A stretch of 64,000 nt of DNA, from assembly GCA_024636935.1 (NCBI GenBank), contig JAGXGC010000027.1:26956-90955 (forward strand), written 5' to 3'. A program made the position numbers and the translations under genes. Source of the DNA: Sideroxydans sp. (GTDB lineage Bacteria; Pseudomonadota; Gammaproteobacteria; Burkholderiales; Gallionellaceae). Below, piece after piece: positions 1 through 8,893 of this stretch (positions are counted from its first letter, which is position 1; the number at the start of each line of letters is the position of its first letter). Below the pieces are notes generated by a model. The model searched no databases and had not been told where the DNA came from. It was given only the letters and a program-made list of their open reading frames with translations.

Positions 1-66
1 CCACAAAGATCGTGCGCCAGCCATGTTGCGGCCGTGGGTAGAAGTGCGGGAACGGTATTGAGGCAT
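1..66 (-). CDS. ilvD: dihydroxyacid dehydratase, N-terminal fragment (runs off window)
   Basis: Only the first 22 codons are inside the window, reading away from lgt. They begin [14 protein letters not shown] and continue MAGARSLW, which matches the strongly conserved start of IlvD (the E. coli protein begins [19 protein letters not shown]). IlvD is the Fe–S dehydratase that makes the 2-oxo acids of valine and isoleucine synthesis in the cytoplasm. It is divergent from lgt, with 54 bases between the two starts, so the promoters of both must lie in that gap. Identification rests on this short stretch alone, but the motif is distinctive. Confidence 0.85.
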   Translation of the reverse strand, partial: MPQYRSRTSTHGRNMAGARSLW

Positions 67-86
67 GATCTGTCTTTCAAGCAACG

Positions 87-92
87 TATAAT
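87..92 (+). promoter_or_regulatory. candidate −10 box for lgt
   Basis: A perfect TATAAT lies 28 bases before the lgt start in the short divergent gap with ilvD. No convincing −35 hexamer is found 16–18 bases upstream, where the sequence is already ilvD coding. The assignment rests on the −10 match alone. Confidence 0.35.
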
Positions 93-120
93 CAGGGTGT
101 TGATTCTAACTCATAGGCAT

Positions 121-909
121 ATGCTCGTTCATCCGCAATTCGACCCCGTCGCCATCCACCTCGGCTCATTCGGCATCCACTGGTACGGGCTGATGTATCT
201 GCTTGGATTCGCAACTTTCATCTGGCTGGGACGTAAACGCTTGCAAGCAATGAACCGGCCCGACTGGGATGCCAAGTTTCTGGATGACCTGCTGTTCTTC
301 GGCGTGCTGGGTGTCGTGCTGGGGGGGCGCTTGGGCGAGGTGTTGTTCTACAACCCCGGCTATTACCTCTCCCACCCATTAAAAATACTCGCAGTTTGGG
401 AAGGCGGCATGTCCTTCCATGGCGGATTTTTGGGCGTACTTATTGCGATGGCACTATTCGCACGTGGTAGAAAAATCCAGTGGCTGGCACTGATGGATTT
501 TATCGCCCCACTTGTACCGCCCGGCTTGGCATTCGGACGCCTGGGGAATTTCATCAATGGTGAGTTGTGGGGGCGACCGACCGAGGCACCTTGGGGTATG
601 GTATTCCCGCAAGTCGACAGTCTGCCTCGCCACCCTTCGCAGTTATATGAATTCGCACTAGAAGGCGTCGCCCTGTTCGCGCTGTTGTGGTGGTTCTCCA
701 GCAAACCGCGCCCGGTCGGGGCTGTGTCCGGTCTGTTCTTGATAGGTTATGGCAGTTTCCGCTTTATTGGAGAGTTCTCGCGCAATCCTGACGATGGTAT
801 TTTCGGGCTGATGACTTTCGGTGTCAGTATGGGGCAATGGCTGAGTCTGCCGATGATCCTGATCGGCATCTGGCTAATGTGGCGAAGCTATTCCTCACCC
901 GTGCGATGA
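121..909 (+). CDS. lgt: prolipoprotein diacylglyceryl transferase
   Basis: Lgt moves a diacylglyceryl group from phosphatidylglycerol to the lipobox cysteine of prolipoproteins in the inner membrane, the first step of lipoprotein maturation. The 262-residue protein has several hydrophobic segments, the HGG motif at 100–102 and the family signature [13 protein letters not shown] at 139–151, with the conserved Arg and Asn. The frame is open 29 codons further upstream, but the ATG at 121 gives the normal family N-terminus (short periplasmic stretch, then the first membrane helix) and the usual length. The stop overlaps the start of the next gene (ATGA), so the two are probably translationally coupled. 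Several lipoproteins in this window would be substrates. Confidence 0.95.
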   Translation: MLVHPQFDPVAIHLGSFGIHWYGLMYLLGFATFIWLGRKRLQAMNRPDWDAKFLDDLLFFGVLGVVLGGRLGEVLFYNPGYYLSHPLKILAVWEGGMSFHGGFLGVLIAMALFARGRKIQWLALMDFIAPLVPPGLAFGRLGNFINGELWGRPTEAPWGMVFPQVDSLPRHPSQLYEFALEGVALFALLWWFSSKPRPVGAVSGLFLIGYGSFRFIGEFSRNPDDGIFGLMTFGVSMGQWLSLPMILIGIWLMWRSYSSPVR

Positions 910-1874
910 AACGTCTCCTGCTTCTGATTTGCTTGTGTGTAAACCTTTCCGCACAAGCATCAAGCCCGAACTGGAAATCTTGTGCGTCTAAGCCCAATGA
1001 TCAGGAACGACTGGATTGTTATGACAAGCTCACAGGACAGCACTATGACAAACGCTCGGCACTGACACGTGCTTGGGATTTGGATGGGCGCGGCAATCCG
1101 GATGCCGCAGGTGTGCGCCGACTGGAACCCTACCGCGCCAACCGTGTGATGGTGCACCACACCTCTCATATCAATACTCAGCCTGCCTCTCCTACCCACT
1201 CGCTAGCTCTTCCATATGCTTACGAATCCAACGAACTCAAGTTCCAGTTCAGCGCAAAGTCCGAGATTGGTAATTTCCGAGAATTGGAATTTTTTGGCTT
1301 TCGCGACTTTCGCTTGTGGGCTGGCTTTACACAACAGTCTTACTGGCAGCTATTCAATGGCTCACAATCTTCCCCGTTCCGCGAAACGAACTATGAACCG
1401 GAGATCATTGGTACTTTCGGCACTGGTAATAACGAAGGCTGGAAGTTGCTAAACATCGGTTTTTCACACCAATCGAATGGTCGTGAGAACCCTCTATCCC
1501 GCAGTTGGAATCGCGTCTACCTCCAAGGCGGCTGGGAAATAAGCGACTATTACCTGCTCGCACGCAGTTGGTGGCGATTCCCGGAATCCTTCGCCAACGA
1601 CGACAATCCAGATATCCAGCAATATCTCGGCCGCGCAGAACTTGAAGCACATTGGGCGCCCGACTCCGATGATGAAGTAACATTGCTGCTTCGCTCCAAT
1701 CTTTCCTTAGGACAACCGCGCGGCTATTTGCAACTTGACTGGTCTACACCGGCGCAAATCTGGCACTTATCGCACCTGAGCTTACAGCTCGCCACGGGCT
1801 ACGGACAAAGCCTCATTGATTACAATCACAAGCAGACGAGTTTCTCTTTCGGCCTGACCTTTAAGGACTGGTAA
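906..1874 (+). CDS. pldA: outer membrane phospholipase A
   Basis: OMPLA is an outer-membrane β-barrel that hydrolyses phospholipids appearing in the outer leaflet. The 322-residue protein starts with a signal peptide (hydrophobic [11 protein letters not shown], cleavage near AQA). The catalytic motif HQSNG has His188 and Ser190, and Asn202 sits in SRSWNR; the His-to-Asn spacing of 14 equals that of E. coli PldA (H142, S144, N156). The C-terminus FGLTFKDW ends in an aromatic residue as barrel proteins do. The start at 906 overlaps the lgt stop as ATGA; a longer in-frame reading from 837 lies inside lgt and would hide the signal peptide. Residues 40–100 are not part of the classic barrel and look disordered. 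Confidence 0.9.
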   Translation: MKRLLLLICLCVNLSAQASSPNWKSCASKPNDQERLDCYDKLTGQHYDKRSALTRAWDLDGRGNPDAAGVRRLEPYRANRVMVHHTSHINTQPASPTHSLALPYAYESNELKFQFSAKSEIGNFRELEFFGFRDFRLWAGFTQQSYWQLFNGSQSSPFRETNYEPEIIGTFGTGNNEGWKLLNIGFSHQSNGRENPLSRSWNRVYLQGGWEISDYYLLARSWWRFPESFANDDNPDIQQYLGRAELEAHWAPDSDDEVTLLLRSNLSLGQPRGYLQLDWSTPAQIWHLSHLSLQLATGYGQSLIDYNHKQTSFSFGLTFKDW

Positions 1875-1876
1875 AG

Positions 1877-1906
1877 TTGACACTGCCGGACTGCCTCCCC
1901 GATACT
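1877..1906 (+). promoter_or_regulatory. candidate sigma-70 promoter for the CNNM/CBS gene
   Basis: TTGACA (1877–1882) and GATACT (1901–1906) are separated by 18 bases. The −35 is a perfect consensus and the −10 matches four of six positions. It lies just behind the pldA stop and about 30 bases before the next gene's start, so that gene probably has its own promoter. Confidence 0.5.
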
Positions 1907-1937
1907 CACACTCCATTCTTCAACAAGGTGTTACGTT

Positions 1938-3227
1938 TTGGATGACATCTCACTGGGTGCATTATTCGGCATCCTCATCGCCCTGCTGATCTGTAGCGCA
2001 TTCTTTTCCGGTTCTGAAACCAGCATGATGGCGATTAACCGCTATCGCCTGAACACTCTGATGCGGAAGGGCAACCGCAGCGCAAAGCTGGTCAACAACC
2101 TGCTCGGAAAAGTGGACAAGCTGCTTGGCTCAATCCTGCTTGGCAATACGCTGGTCAATGTCGCTGCCGCCGCAGTGACAAATATCATCGTCCTGCGCTT
2201 GTATGGCCAAGACGACATCGCCATCCTGCTCGGCACCCTCGCGCTTACCTTTGTATTGCTTGTGTTCAGCGAGATTACGCCCAAGGTTTTGGCGGCCAGT
2301 TATCCTGAAAAATTAGCTCTGCCTGCGAGCCATCTGCTTTCCCCGTTGACCACCCTGTTCCATCCAGTTGTCTGGGTTGCCGGCATGCTGGTAAAAAACC
2401 TACTGCGCATATTTAGCATTAACCTCCATACCGATCGTCGGCAGTCGCGAGCCACCCTGGAAGAATTGCGTTCCATGGTGCTTGAAGCCGACCATTATTT
2501 GCCCCACAAACATCAAAAGATGTTGCTCAACCTAGTCGATCTTGAGCGCGTCACCGTGAACGATGTGATGATCCCGCGCAATCAGATCGAATCCCTGAAT
2601 TTATCTACCGAAGCAGAAAATCTCAAGCGCCAGATCATCACCAGCCACCATACGCTATTGCCGGTGTATGAAGACTCCCCGAGCAATATCATCGGTATCT
2701 TGCACATCAAACGCGTTCTCCCTTTGCTGCAGGAAGAATTCCTTGAACCCGCTCAACTGCACGAAATATTACATACGCCTTATTTCATCCCCTCCGACAC
2801 TCCATTGCTCAAACAATTACAGCAATTCCAGGAACGACAAGCCAGGCTTGGCTTGGTCGTGGATGAATACGGCGAGCTGCTCGGCCTTGTCACGCTGGAA
2901 AACATCCTCGAAGAGATCGTTGGTGACTTCACCACACAATCACCAGCTCAAGGTGGAAAATATATGCCGCAGGAGGATGGGAGCTACCTGCTTGAAGGCG
3001 GCAGTAATCTGCGAGATCTGAATCGAAAGCTTGGCTTCCACTTACCCTTGGGGACCGCCAAGACTCTCAATGGTCTGATTTTGGATCATCTCGAAGACAT
3101 CCCTGAAGCGGGCACCAGCCTCAAAATCGGTGGCTATCCTATCGAAATCATTCAGACTCAAGATAGAGCAATCAAGGTTGCTCGCATTTTTCCTATACAG
3201 CAGAGCAAAGCCAAAGCAAAGACTTGA
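1938..3227 (+). CDS. CNNM/CBS domain membrane protein (HlyC/CorC family)
   Basis: A 429-residue member of the family once annotated as magnesium/cobalt efflux protein CorC. The N-terminal ~170 residues form a CNNM (DUF21) transmembrane domain with the typical FFSGSETSMMAINR segment near residues 22–35. A tandem CBS pair follows (about 195–320, ending LGLVVDEYGELLGLVTLEN), then a CorC_HlyC C-terminal domain (about 335–420). The family takes part in Mg2+ or other cation transport; the substrate here is unknown. Translation apparently starts at a TTG: AAGGTG lies seven bases upstream, and no ATG or GTG in frame precedes the first membrane segment. Confidence 0.85.
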   Translation: MDDISLGALFGILIALLICSAFFSGSETSMMAINRYRLNTLMRKGNRSAKLVNNLLGKVDKLLGSILLGNTLVNVAAAAVTNIIVLRLYGQDDIAILLGTLALTFVLLVFSEITPKVLAASYPEKLALPASHLLSPLTTLFHPVVWVAGMLVKNLLRIFSINLHTDRRQSRATLEELRSMVLEADHYLPHKHQKMLLNLVDLERVTVNDVMIPRNQIESLNLSTEAENLKRQIITSHHTLLPVYEDSPSNIIGILHIKRVLPLLQEEFLEPAQLHEILHTPYFIPSDTPLLKQLQQFQERQARLGLVVDEYGELLGLVTLENILEEIVGDFTTQSPAQGGKYMPQEDGSYLLEGGSNLRDLNRKLGFHLPLGTAKTLNGLILDHLEDIPEAGTSLKIGGYPIEIIQTQDRAIKVARIFPIQQSKAKAKT

Positions 3228-3348
3228 TTTCTTTACAAAGAAAGCAATGCCATGCATGATACAAAAAGCCTTTATAATCCGACACGTTTAGAGTAGCGCT
3301 CATAATCAACCGAAACTCTGCCGGCACAGCATTCCAATCGAGGAAAAG

Positions 3349-4563
3349 ATGGCTATCGAAAAAAATGTGAAGATCAAAGAGCAACTGTATCACTGGGAAG
3401 GCAAGGATAAGTCCGGCAAAACCGTGAAGGGGGACATGCGAGCACCCGGTGAGGCGACTGTCTCGGCTCACCTGCGCCGCCAAGGCATCCAAGTCTCCAA
3501 GGTCAAGAAAAATTCACAGAGGGGCGGCTCAGTCAGCGACAAGGACATCACTCTGTTCACCCGCCAGCTCGCCACCATGCTGAAATCCGGCGTGCCTCTG
3601 TTGCAGGCTTTCGATATTGTGGGCAAGGGGCATGACAATCCGGCAGTGGCTCACTTGCTGATGGCCATCAAGACCGACATTGAGACAGGTAGTAGTCTGG
3701 AGCAAGCCTTCCGCAAATACCCGCTTTATTTCGATGATCTATTCTGCAACCTGATCGGTGCGGGTGAGGCGGCCGGTATTCTGGATACCTTGCTGGATCG
3801 TCTGGCGTCCTACAAGGAAAAGATCCAGGCCATCAAAGGCAAAATCAAGTCAGCATTGTTCTATCCTGTTTCGATCATCGCGGTCGCCTTCATTATCACT
3901 GCCATCATCATGATCTTCGTGATTCCAGCCTTCAAGGAGCTGTTCAGCAGCTTTGGCGCAGATTTGCCTGCACCTACGTTGGTAGTCATGTCAATCTCTG
4001 ACTTCTTCGTTGAGTGGTGGTGGGCCATCTTCAGTATCGTCGGGGGTGGCATCTACGGCTTCTTCTATGCTTGGAAGCGCAATAAAAAGATGCAACGCGT
4101 GATGGATCAGATCATGCTCAAGATTCCCGTATTCGGTCCGCTGTTGCGCAAAGCCACCATTGCTCGCTGGTCTCGAACGCTTTCCACCATGTTCGCTGCG
4201 GGGGTGCCACTAGTTGAAGCCTTCGACTCCGTGGCGGGCGCTGCAGGCAATGCCGTGTATTACGATGCCACCAAGCAAATTCAGCGTGAGGTCACCTCAG
4301 GCAGTAGCTTGAATGCCGCCATGATCAATACCAACGCTTTTCCCGCCATGGTGCTACAAATGGTGGCTATCGGTGAAGAGTCAGGCTCAATCGATTCCAT
4401 GCTTTCAAAAGTCGCAGACTTCTTTGAAGGCGAGGTAGATGAAGCAGTGGAAGCGCTGTCCAGCCTGATGGAACCTGTCATCATGGTGGTGCTGGGCGTA
4501 CTCATCGGTGGCATGGTGATCGCGATGTACCTACCCATCTTCAAGATGGGCCAAGTGGTTTAA
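3349..4563 (+). CDS. pilC: type IV pilus assembly inner-membrane protein PilC
   Basis: PilC is the polytopic platform protein that links the assembly and retraction ATPases to the growing pilus. The 404-residue protein has the two T2SSF domains expected: residues about 70–195 (FTRQLATMLKSGVPLLQAFD) and about 272–395 (TMFAAGVPLVEAFD). Three membrane spans lie near 170–195, 210–240 and 375–400. The start follows GAGGAAAAG directly. It is followed 51 bases later by pilD, but the usual upstream partner pilB (assembly ATPase) is not here. A GspF of a type II secretion system would look similar; the pilD–coaE–zapD neighbourhood favours PilC. Confidence 0.93.
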   Translation: MAIEKNVKIKEQLYHWEGKDKSGKTVKGDMRAPGEATVSAHLRRQGIQVSKVKKNSQRGGSVSDKDITLFTRQLATMLKSGVPLLQAFDIVGKGHDNPAVAHLLMAIKTDIETGSSLEQAFRKYPLYFDDLFCNLIGAGEAAGILDTLLDRLASYKEKIQAIKGKIKSALFYPVSIIAVAFIITAIIMIFVIPAFKELFSSFGADLPAPTLVVMSISDFFVEWWWAIFSIVGGGIYGFFYAWKRNKKMQRVMDQIMLKIPVFGPLLRKATIARWSRTLSTMFAAGVPLVEAFDSVAGAAGNAVYYDATKQIQREVTSGSSLNAAMINTNAFPAMVLQMVAIGEESGSIDSMLSKVADFFEGEVDEAVEALSSLMEPVIMVVLGVLIGGMVIAMYLPIFKMGQVV

Positions 4564-4572
4564 CGCACAACT

Positions 4573-4595
4573 CGGCGCGACTTAATGTCGCGCCG
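4573..4595. other. perfect 9-bp inverted repeat between pilC and pilD
   Basis: CGGCGCGAC and GTCGCGCCG flank a five-base loop (TTAAT). No T-run follows, so it is not an obvious intrinsic terminator. It may be an mRNA stem that sets the relative expression of pilC and pilD. An in-frame ATG at 4585 falls inside the stem, which argues against that start for pilD. Confidence 0.5.
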
Positions 4596-4614
4596 TCTCT
4601 CAGAAGATGCTCCG

Positions 4615-5478
4615 ATGATCCTATTGCTGCAAAATAATCCTGTCTTGTTCATCACGCTTTGCGGCCTACTGGGCTTGATGGTCGGTAGCTTCCTGAATGT
4701 CGTCATACACCGCTTGCCCAAAATGATGGAGCGCGAATGGCATTCGCAATGTGCCGAACTAAACGGAAAACCCCAACCCGAAAACGCTCCCTACAATTTG
4801 CTTATCCCACGCTCCGCCTGCCCGCATTGCCATCACGCTATCGGAGCACTGGAAAACATCCCAGTTATCAGTTATCTGGTTTTACGTGGGAAATGCAAAG
4901 GATGTGGAACCCGAATTTCAGCACGCTACCCCATCGTTGAAACTTTAAGCGGATTGCTTTCTGCTTATGCCGCTTGGCATTTCGGCTTTGGCATCGCCGC
5001 TGGTGCGGCGCTAGTCATGATCTGGGCGCTCATCGCGCTCACCTTTATCGACTTCGATACCCAATTGCTGCCTGATGCAATCACCATGCCATTACTTTGG
5101 CTGGGTTTGTTACTCAACCTCAACACCACTTTTACCTCACTCGGCAACGCGGTCGTCGGCGCGACAGCTGGTTATCTCGTGTTATGGAGCGTGTACTGGC
5201 TGTTCAAGCTAGCTACAGGCAAAGAAGGTATGGGTTATGGAGACTTCAAACTGCTGGCTGCCATAGGAGCCTGGCTGGGATGGACGATGCTCCCATTGAC
5301 CATTCTTCTTTCTTCATTGGTTGGTGCAGTGGTAGGCATCGCCCTTATAGTCATCACCAAGCAAGGGCGCAACATCCCCATCCCGTTCGGCCCCTATCTT
5401 GCAGGAGGTGGTTTGATCGCTTTATTCTGGGGACAGCCTCTCACCCAAAGTTATCTTCAACTGCTGTCGACACCGTGA
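4615..5478 (+). CDS. pilD: prepilin peptidase / N-methyltransferase
   Basis: PilD cleaves the leader of type IV prepilins and methylates the new N-terminus, at the inner membrane. It has the N-terminal DUF2062-type start with GSFLNVVIHRLP, the zinc-type cysteine pairs CPHC and CKGC around residues 62–97, and the two aspartate motifs of the aspartic peptidase (IDFDTQLLPDAIT and GYGDFKLLA). The start at 4615 is preferred: AGAAGA lies seven bases upstream and the protein then begins directly with its first membrane helix. The longer option at 4585 sits in a stem-loop without a ribosome site. The length of 287 residues is normal. The 3' end overlaps coaE by four bases. Confidence 0.92.
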   Translation: MILLLQNNPVLFITLCGLLGLMVGSFLNVVIHRLPKMMEREWHSQCAELNGKPQPENAPYNLLIPRSACPHCHHAIGALENIPVISYLVLRGKCKGCGTRISARYPIVETLSGLLSAYAAWHFGFGIAAGAALVMIWALIALTFIDFDTQLLPDAITMPLLWLGLLLNLNTTFTSLGNAVVGATAGYLVLWSVYWLFKLATGKEGMGYGDFKLLAAIGAWLGWTMLPLTILLSSLVGAVVGIALIVITKQGRNIPIPFGPYLAGGGLIALFWGQPLTQSYLQLLSTP

Positions 5479-6071
5479 GTCTCTGCTACGGCTTAACCGG
5501 TGGCATAGGCAGTGGCAAAAGCACTGTCGCCAAAATATTTGCAGACTTGGGCGTGCGCATCATCGACACAGATGAGATATCCCACAACCTGACTGCAAGT
5601 GACGGCTTGGCTATGTCGGCTATACGACGCGATTTTGGAGATCCATTTCTGGACATCCATGGCGCAATGGACCGCAATAAAATGAGAGCGCTTGTTTTCT
5701 CCGATGCAGATGCGAAGCAAAGGCTGCAATCCATCCTGCACCCGCTGATATTGGAACAAGCCAAGGCCGAATCCCTATCGCCGACCGAGGCACCTTATAC
5801 TCTGGTCGTCGTTCCATTATTACTGGAAAGTGGACATTATCGTGACTGGTTGCAAGGCGTGGTTGTGATTGACTGCCCTGAATATCTACAGATCTCCCGC
5901 GCTATTCAACGCAGTGGCATCAATGAAGCTACTGTGTTCAGCATCATGACTCAGCAGATGGATCGTGAGAAACGACGCCGACTTGCGGATGAGATCATAC
6001 TGAACGATGGCAGTCTTGAGCAGCTTCAAGAACAAGTCACCGAGTTACATAAACGCTTATCAATCCATTGA
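5475..6071 (+). CDS. coaE: dephospho-CoA kinase
   Basis: CoaE phosphorylates the 3'-hydroxyl of dephospho-CoA, the last step of coenzyme A synthesis. The 198-residue protein begins with the P-loop GGIGSGKS (residues 9–16). It continues with IIDTDEISH and LHPLI, both typical of the family, and has the conserved lid helix RRLADEII near the C-terminus. It starts at a GTG overlapping the pilD stop (GTGA); the frame extends upstream through pilD but carries nothing family-like there. The pilD–coaE–zapD order is common in Beta- and Gammaproteobacteria. Confidence 0.93.
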   Translation: MSLCYGLTGGIGSGKSTVAKIFADLGVRIIDTDEISHNLTASDGLAMSAIRRDFGDPFLDIHGAMDRNKMRALVFSDADAKQRLQSILHPLILEQAKAESLSPTEAPYTLVVVPLLLESGHYRDWLQGVVVIDCPEYLQISRAIQRSGINEATVFSIMTQQMDREKRRRLADEIILNDGSLEQLQEQVTELHKRLSIH

Positions 6072-6078
6072 AAAGAAT

Positions 6079-6105
6079 TTGACGATATCCTACACGGCCT
6101 ATAAT
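6079..6105 (+). promoter_or_regulatory. candidate sigma-70 promoter for zapD–yacG
   Basis: TTGACG (6079–6084) and a perfect TATAAT (6100–6105) are separated by 15 bases, in the 72-base gap between coaE and zapD. The spacer is two bases shorter than optimal; otherwise this is one of the better promoter matches in the window. Confidence 0.5.
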
Positions 6106-6143
6106 CTTTCACCAAAAGAATCTCGCATTTTCAATATCAAACA

Positions 6144-6902
6144 GTGATCAGCTACGAATTTCCGTTGAATGAACGTGTCCGCACTCTGTTGCGCTTGGAG
6201 GATCTGTTCTCGCGCATCCATCGTTTCATCTCGCGTGAAGAGTGCGAAGATCATCACGCTGCACTCGGCGTGCTGTTTGAGATATTGGAAGTCGCTAGCC
6301 GTGCCGACCTCAAATCCGAACTCTTGCAGGAACTCGAGCGGCAAAAGAAGTCGCTGAATGCTTTGCACAACAATCCTGCTATCTCTGAGGATGCTCTGGA
6401 TGCCATCCTAAACGAAATCGAAGCTGATTGTGGCAGACTGCTTGAGATCTCCGGCAAGATCGGTCAGCATTTGCGTGACAACGAATGGCTGATGGGCATC
6501 AAACAGCGTGCAGTCATCCCCGGCGGCGTTTGCGAGTTTGACCTTCCCTCGTACCACTATTGGCAAAATCAATCTGTGGAAAAACGGCGCGAAGACTTGA
6601 ACAGTTGGCTTGACCCTTTGCTTCCGCTCAAAGATGGCATCGACATCATGCTCAAACTCCTGCGTGAAAGTGGTCGGACACATCGCTTTACCGCACATCG
6701 GGGAACTTTCCAGCAGATGCAGGGAGGCCGTGTTGCACAACTGCTCTGCGTCATGCTAGATAGTGAGCTGCCATGCATACCCGAGATCAGCGCCAACAAA
6801 TACGCGCTGAACATCCGTTTCATTTCCGCCAGCTTCAGCGCCAAGACCACCCTCTACGAACACGACGTGGATTTCAGCCTGATCTTCTGCTCCTTGCAAT
6901 GA
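6144..6902 (+). CDS. zapD: cell division protein ZapD
   Basis: ZapD binds the C-terminal tail of FtsZ and bundles FtsZ filaments at the Z-ring. The 252-residue protein (GTG start) aligns by eye with E. coli ZapD along its whole length: an early [26 protein letters not shown] in the helical domain, [11 protein letters not shown], and the β-domain segment [15 protein letters not shown]. Family length is about 250. A promoter lies just upstream, and the stop overlaps yacG (ATGA). FtsZ itself, its partner, is encoded 10 kb away in this window. Confidence 0.93.
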   Translation: MISYEFPLNERVRTLLRLEDLFSRIHRFISREECEDHHAALGVLFEILEVASRADLKSELLQELERQKKSLNALHNNPAISEDALDAILNEIEADCGRLLEISGKIGQHLRDNEWLMGIKQRAVIPGGVCEFDLPSYHYWQNQSVEKRREDLNSWLDPLLPLKDGIDIMLKLLRESGRTHRFTAHRGTFQQMQGGRVAQLLCVMLDSELPCIPEISANKYALNIRFISASFSAKTTLYEHDVDFSLIFCSLQ

Positions 6903-7084
6903 ACAAGCCTCTCATCGTCACTTGCCCAACTTGCAGCAAAGAACATGCATGGGACACTAACAACCGCTTCCGCCCCTTTTGCAGTGAGCGCTGTCGTCTT
7001 ATCGACCTAGGAAAATGGGCAAACGAGGAATATCGCGTCGAGCAACGCGAACGAGATTCAGGTGATCAGGAGCCCCAAGCCTGA
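6899..7084 (+). CDS. yacG: DNA gyrase inhibitor / zinc-binding protein YacG
   Basis: YacG is a small zinc protein that in E. coli binds GyrB and inhibits gyrase. The 61-residue protein has the four zinc ligands Cys9, Cys12 (CPTC), Cys28 and Cys32 (FCSERC), followed by [11 protein letters not shown], which is almost invariant in the family. The tail is acidic. The ATG overlaps the zapD stop as ATGA; a longer frame upstream lies within zapD. Its last 19 bases overlap convergently with the 3' end of the Nudix/ThiE gene on the other strand. Confidence 0.92.
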   Translation: MNKPLIVTCPTCSKEHAWDTNNRFRPFCSERCRLIDLGKWANEEYRVEQRERDSGDQEPQA

Positions 7085-8010
7085 CGTAGCAGCGCGATAC
7101 CGTGAGCGCCGTGCTGCCATGCAGACTGCATATTATCCTGCTTTAATCCGCCCAAGGCATATACTGGAATCGATGCTTCAGCTGCTATGGCTGCAAACTT
7201 TTCCCAGCCCAGATGCGGCGCACCGGGATGCGACTGGGTCGGCAACACCGGCGACAGTAAAGCAAAATCACAGCCCAATATTTCAGCACGGCGCAATTCT
7301 TCGATACTGTGGCATGAGGCCGCACACCAATTCACCTCCGGGCGAACTTCTAACTCTGCCAACTGAGTCGAAGTCAATTGCACTCCATCCGCGCCCACCT
7401 CCTGCACCATCTCCGCATCGCCATTTAGCAATACCTTCGCGCCATAGGAATGAGTCAGCGCCACCATCTGCAGTGCCAAGGAATGTAGTGTCTCCCTAGA
7501 AAGTTTCTTTTCGCGTAACTGAACAAGTTTTAACCCCTGATCCAGTTTGCCCTGTAGGCTATTCATGAACGCAGCCACGCCAAGCTCGGCGACATTGCTG
7601 ATGGCATACAAGTTCGGTAACGTCAGTGCGCGCAAGATAGGCTCATTCGCTGGCAGGACGGGACTGACTTTCACGCTTCCCGGCTGTTGCCAAGAAAACT
7701 GCTGCCCCTCATGCGGATGCAACTTACCCGTCCATGCAGTCACGCGGAAAAAAGTCAGACGCACCGTTGCATGCGGGTATGTGAATACTCTGGTGAGCCA
7801 GGGATAGGCTGTCGTAACAGTGATTCCCAGCTCTTCTCTCAACTCACGCACCAAAGCATGTAGTGCCGTCTCGCCCTGCTCTACTTTGCCGCCGGGAAAT
7901 TCCCAGTAACCCGCCCATATCTTATCGGCAGGACGTTGTGCGAGCAGGAAGCTGCCATCCGCAGCTTGCAGGACGGCAGCCGATACCTCGACGAATTTAT
8001 CCTTCGACAT
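7066..8010 (-). CDS. Nudix hydrolase fused to a ThiE-like domain
   Basis: Residues about 6–130 are a MutT-type Nudix domain: the Nudix box runs from Gly40 to Ile62 with GKVEQGE and RELREELGI fully intact. In MutT this removes oxidised nucleotides such as 8-oxo-dGTP from the pool. Residues about 145–314 resemble thiamine phosphate synthase (TIM barrel) with [30 protein letters not shown] and VYALGGL. Such fusions are common in Beta- and Gammaproteobacteria, and whether the ThiE half makes thiamine is uncertain. The start at 8010 (MSKDKF) overlaps the upstream ATPase gene by 14 bases. A start 19 codons earlier is possible but adds only unaligned residues. Confidence 0.88.
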   Translation of the reverse strand: MSKDKFVEVSAAVLQAADGSFLLAQRPADKIWAGYWEFPGGKVEQGETALHALVRELREELGITVTTAYPWLTRVFTYPHATVRLTFFRVTAWTGKLHPHEGQQFSWQQPGSVKVSPVLPANEPILRALTLPNLYAISNVAELGVAAFMNSLQGKLDQGLKLVQLREKKLSRETLHSLALQMVALTHSYGAKVLLNGDAEMVQEVGADGVQLTSTQLAELEVRPEVNWCAASCHSIEELRRAEILGCDFALLSPVLPTQSHPGAPHLGWEKFAAIAAEASIPVYALGGLKQDNMQSAWQHGAHGIALLRQAWGS

Positions 8011-8860
8011 ATCTGCCGCACCAATCGCGCGCAAACTGTCCGGCCACTCTACCGCTGCGCGAACCACGCAGCAACGACCACTGCAGCGCAGATTTTCGCA
8101 CCTCGTCCGTCAAACCTTGTTTCCAACCGTGATAGATAAGCCAATGTTGCGCTACCGCCAGATATTCTTCTTGTGTGAACGGATAGAACGATACCCATAA
8201 ACCGAATCGTTCCGATAAGGAGACTTTCTCCTCCACACTTTCTGCCGGATGTACTTCATCTCCCACATATTTTGTGGCGAGGTTGTCCTGCATGTAGTCA
8301 GGCATCAGATGGCGGCGATTGGAGGTCGCGTAGATGAGCAGATTGTCAGAGAATGCAACCAGATCGCCATCCAGTGCCGCTTTGAGCGATTGATATCCAG
8401 GCTCTTCCGCATTGAATGATAGGTCGTCGCAATACAAAATGAAACGTTCTTCTCGGCCTTGCACCAACCCAATGATATGAAACAAGTCAATCAAGCCCTG
8501 CTTATCGATCTGGATTACGCGCAGACCTTGCCCAGCATATTCGTTTAACAATGCCTTCACGAGAGAAGACTTCCCCGTACCACGCGCCCCAGAAAGCAAC
8601 ACGTTATTTGCTGTTCCACCCATTACGAATTGTTGAGTGTTCTGCCGGACGCGTTGCTTCTGATCCTCTATGCCAAGCAAATCGGAGAGTGCGATACGTT
8701 GGAAGTTCTGAACAGGGTGCAGTGTGCATTGCTGATGATCCCAGCGAAATGCTGCGCTGGATTGCCAGTCAGGCACGAGTGGCTTTGCGCCTGGCAGGAT
8801 ACTTTCCAAACGGGAGAGCAGGCCGTCGGCACGAGAGAGGAGTTTATCCAACTTATCCAT
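7997..8860 (-). CDS. DUF815-family AAA-type ATPase
   Basis: A 287-residue P-loop protein of the DUF815 family, function not established. Walker A is GARGTGKSS (91–99) and Walker B is ILYCDDLSF (141–149). The segment [17 protein letters not shown] resembles sensor 1 with an arginine-rich turn. The N-terminal ~60 residues are helical, and the C-terminal [14 protein letters not shown] matches the family end. It lies between argJ (33 bases upstream) and the Nudix/ThiE gene (overlapping), as in many betaproteobacteria, so it is co-transcribed with housekeeping genes. Clamp-loader or chaperone-like ATPases look similar, but the pattern MPDYMQDN is typical of DUF815. Confidence 0.82.
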   Translation of the reverse strand: MDKLDKLLSRADGLLSRLESILPGAKPLVPDWQSSAAFRWDHQQCTLHPVQNFQRIALSDLLGIEDQKQRVRQNTQQFVMGGTANNVLLSGARGTGKSSLVKALLNEYAGQGLRVIQIDKQGLIDLFHIIGLVQGREERFILYCDDLSFNAEEPGYQSLKAALDGDLVAFSDNLLIYATSNRRHLMPDYMQDNLATKYVGDEVHPAESVEEKVSLSERFGLWVSFYPFTQEEYLAVAQHWLIYHGWKQGLTDEVRKSALQWSLLRGSRSGRVAGQFARDWCGRYVEG

Positions 8861-8893
8861 TGACCCGCCCTCTTCTCACCGGCACAACTTGAA

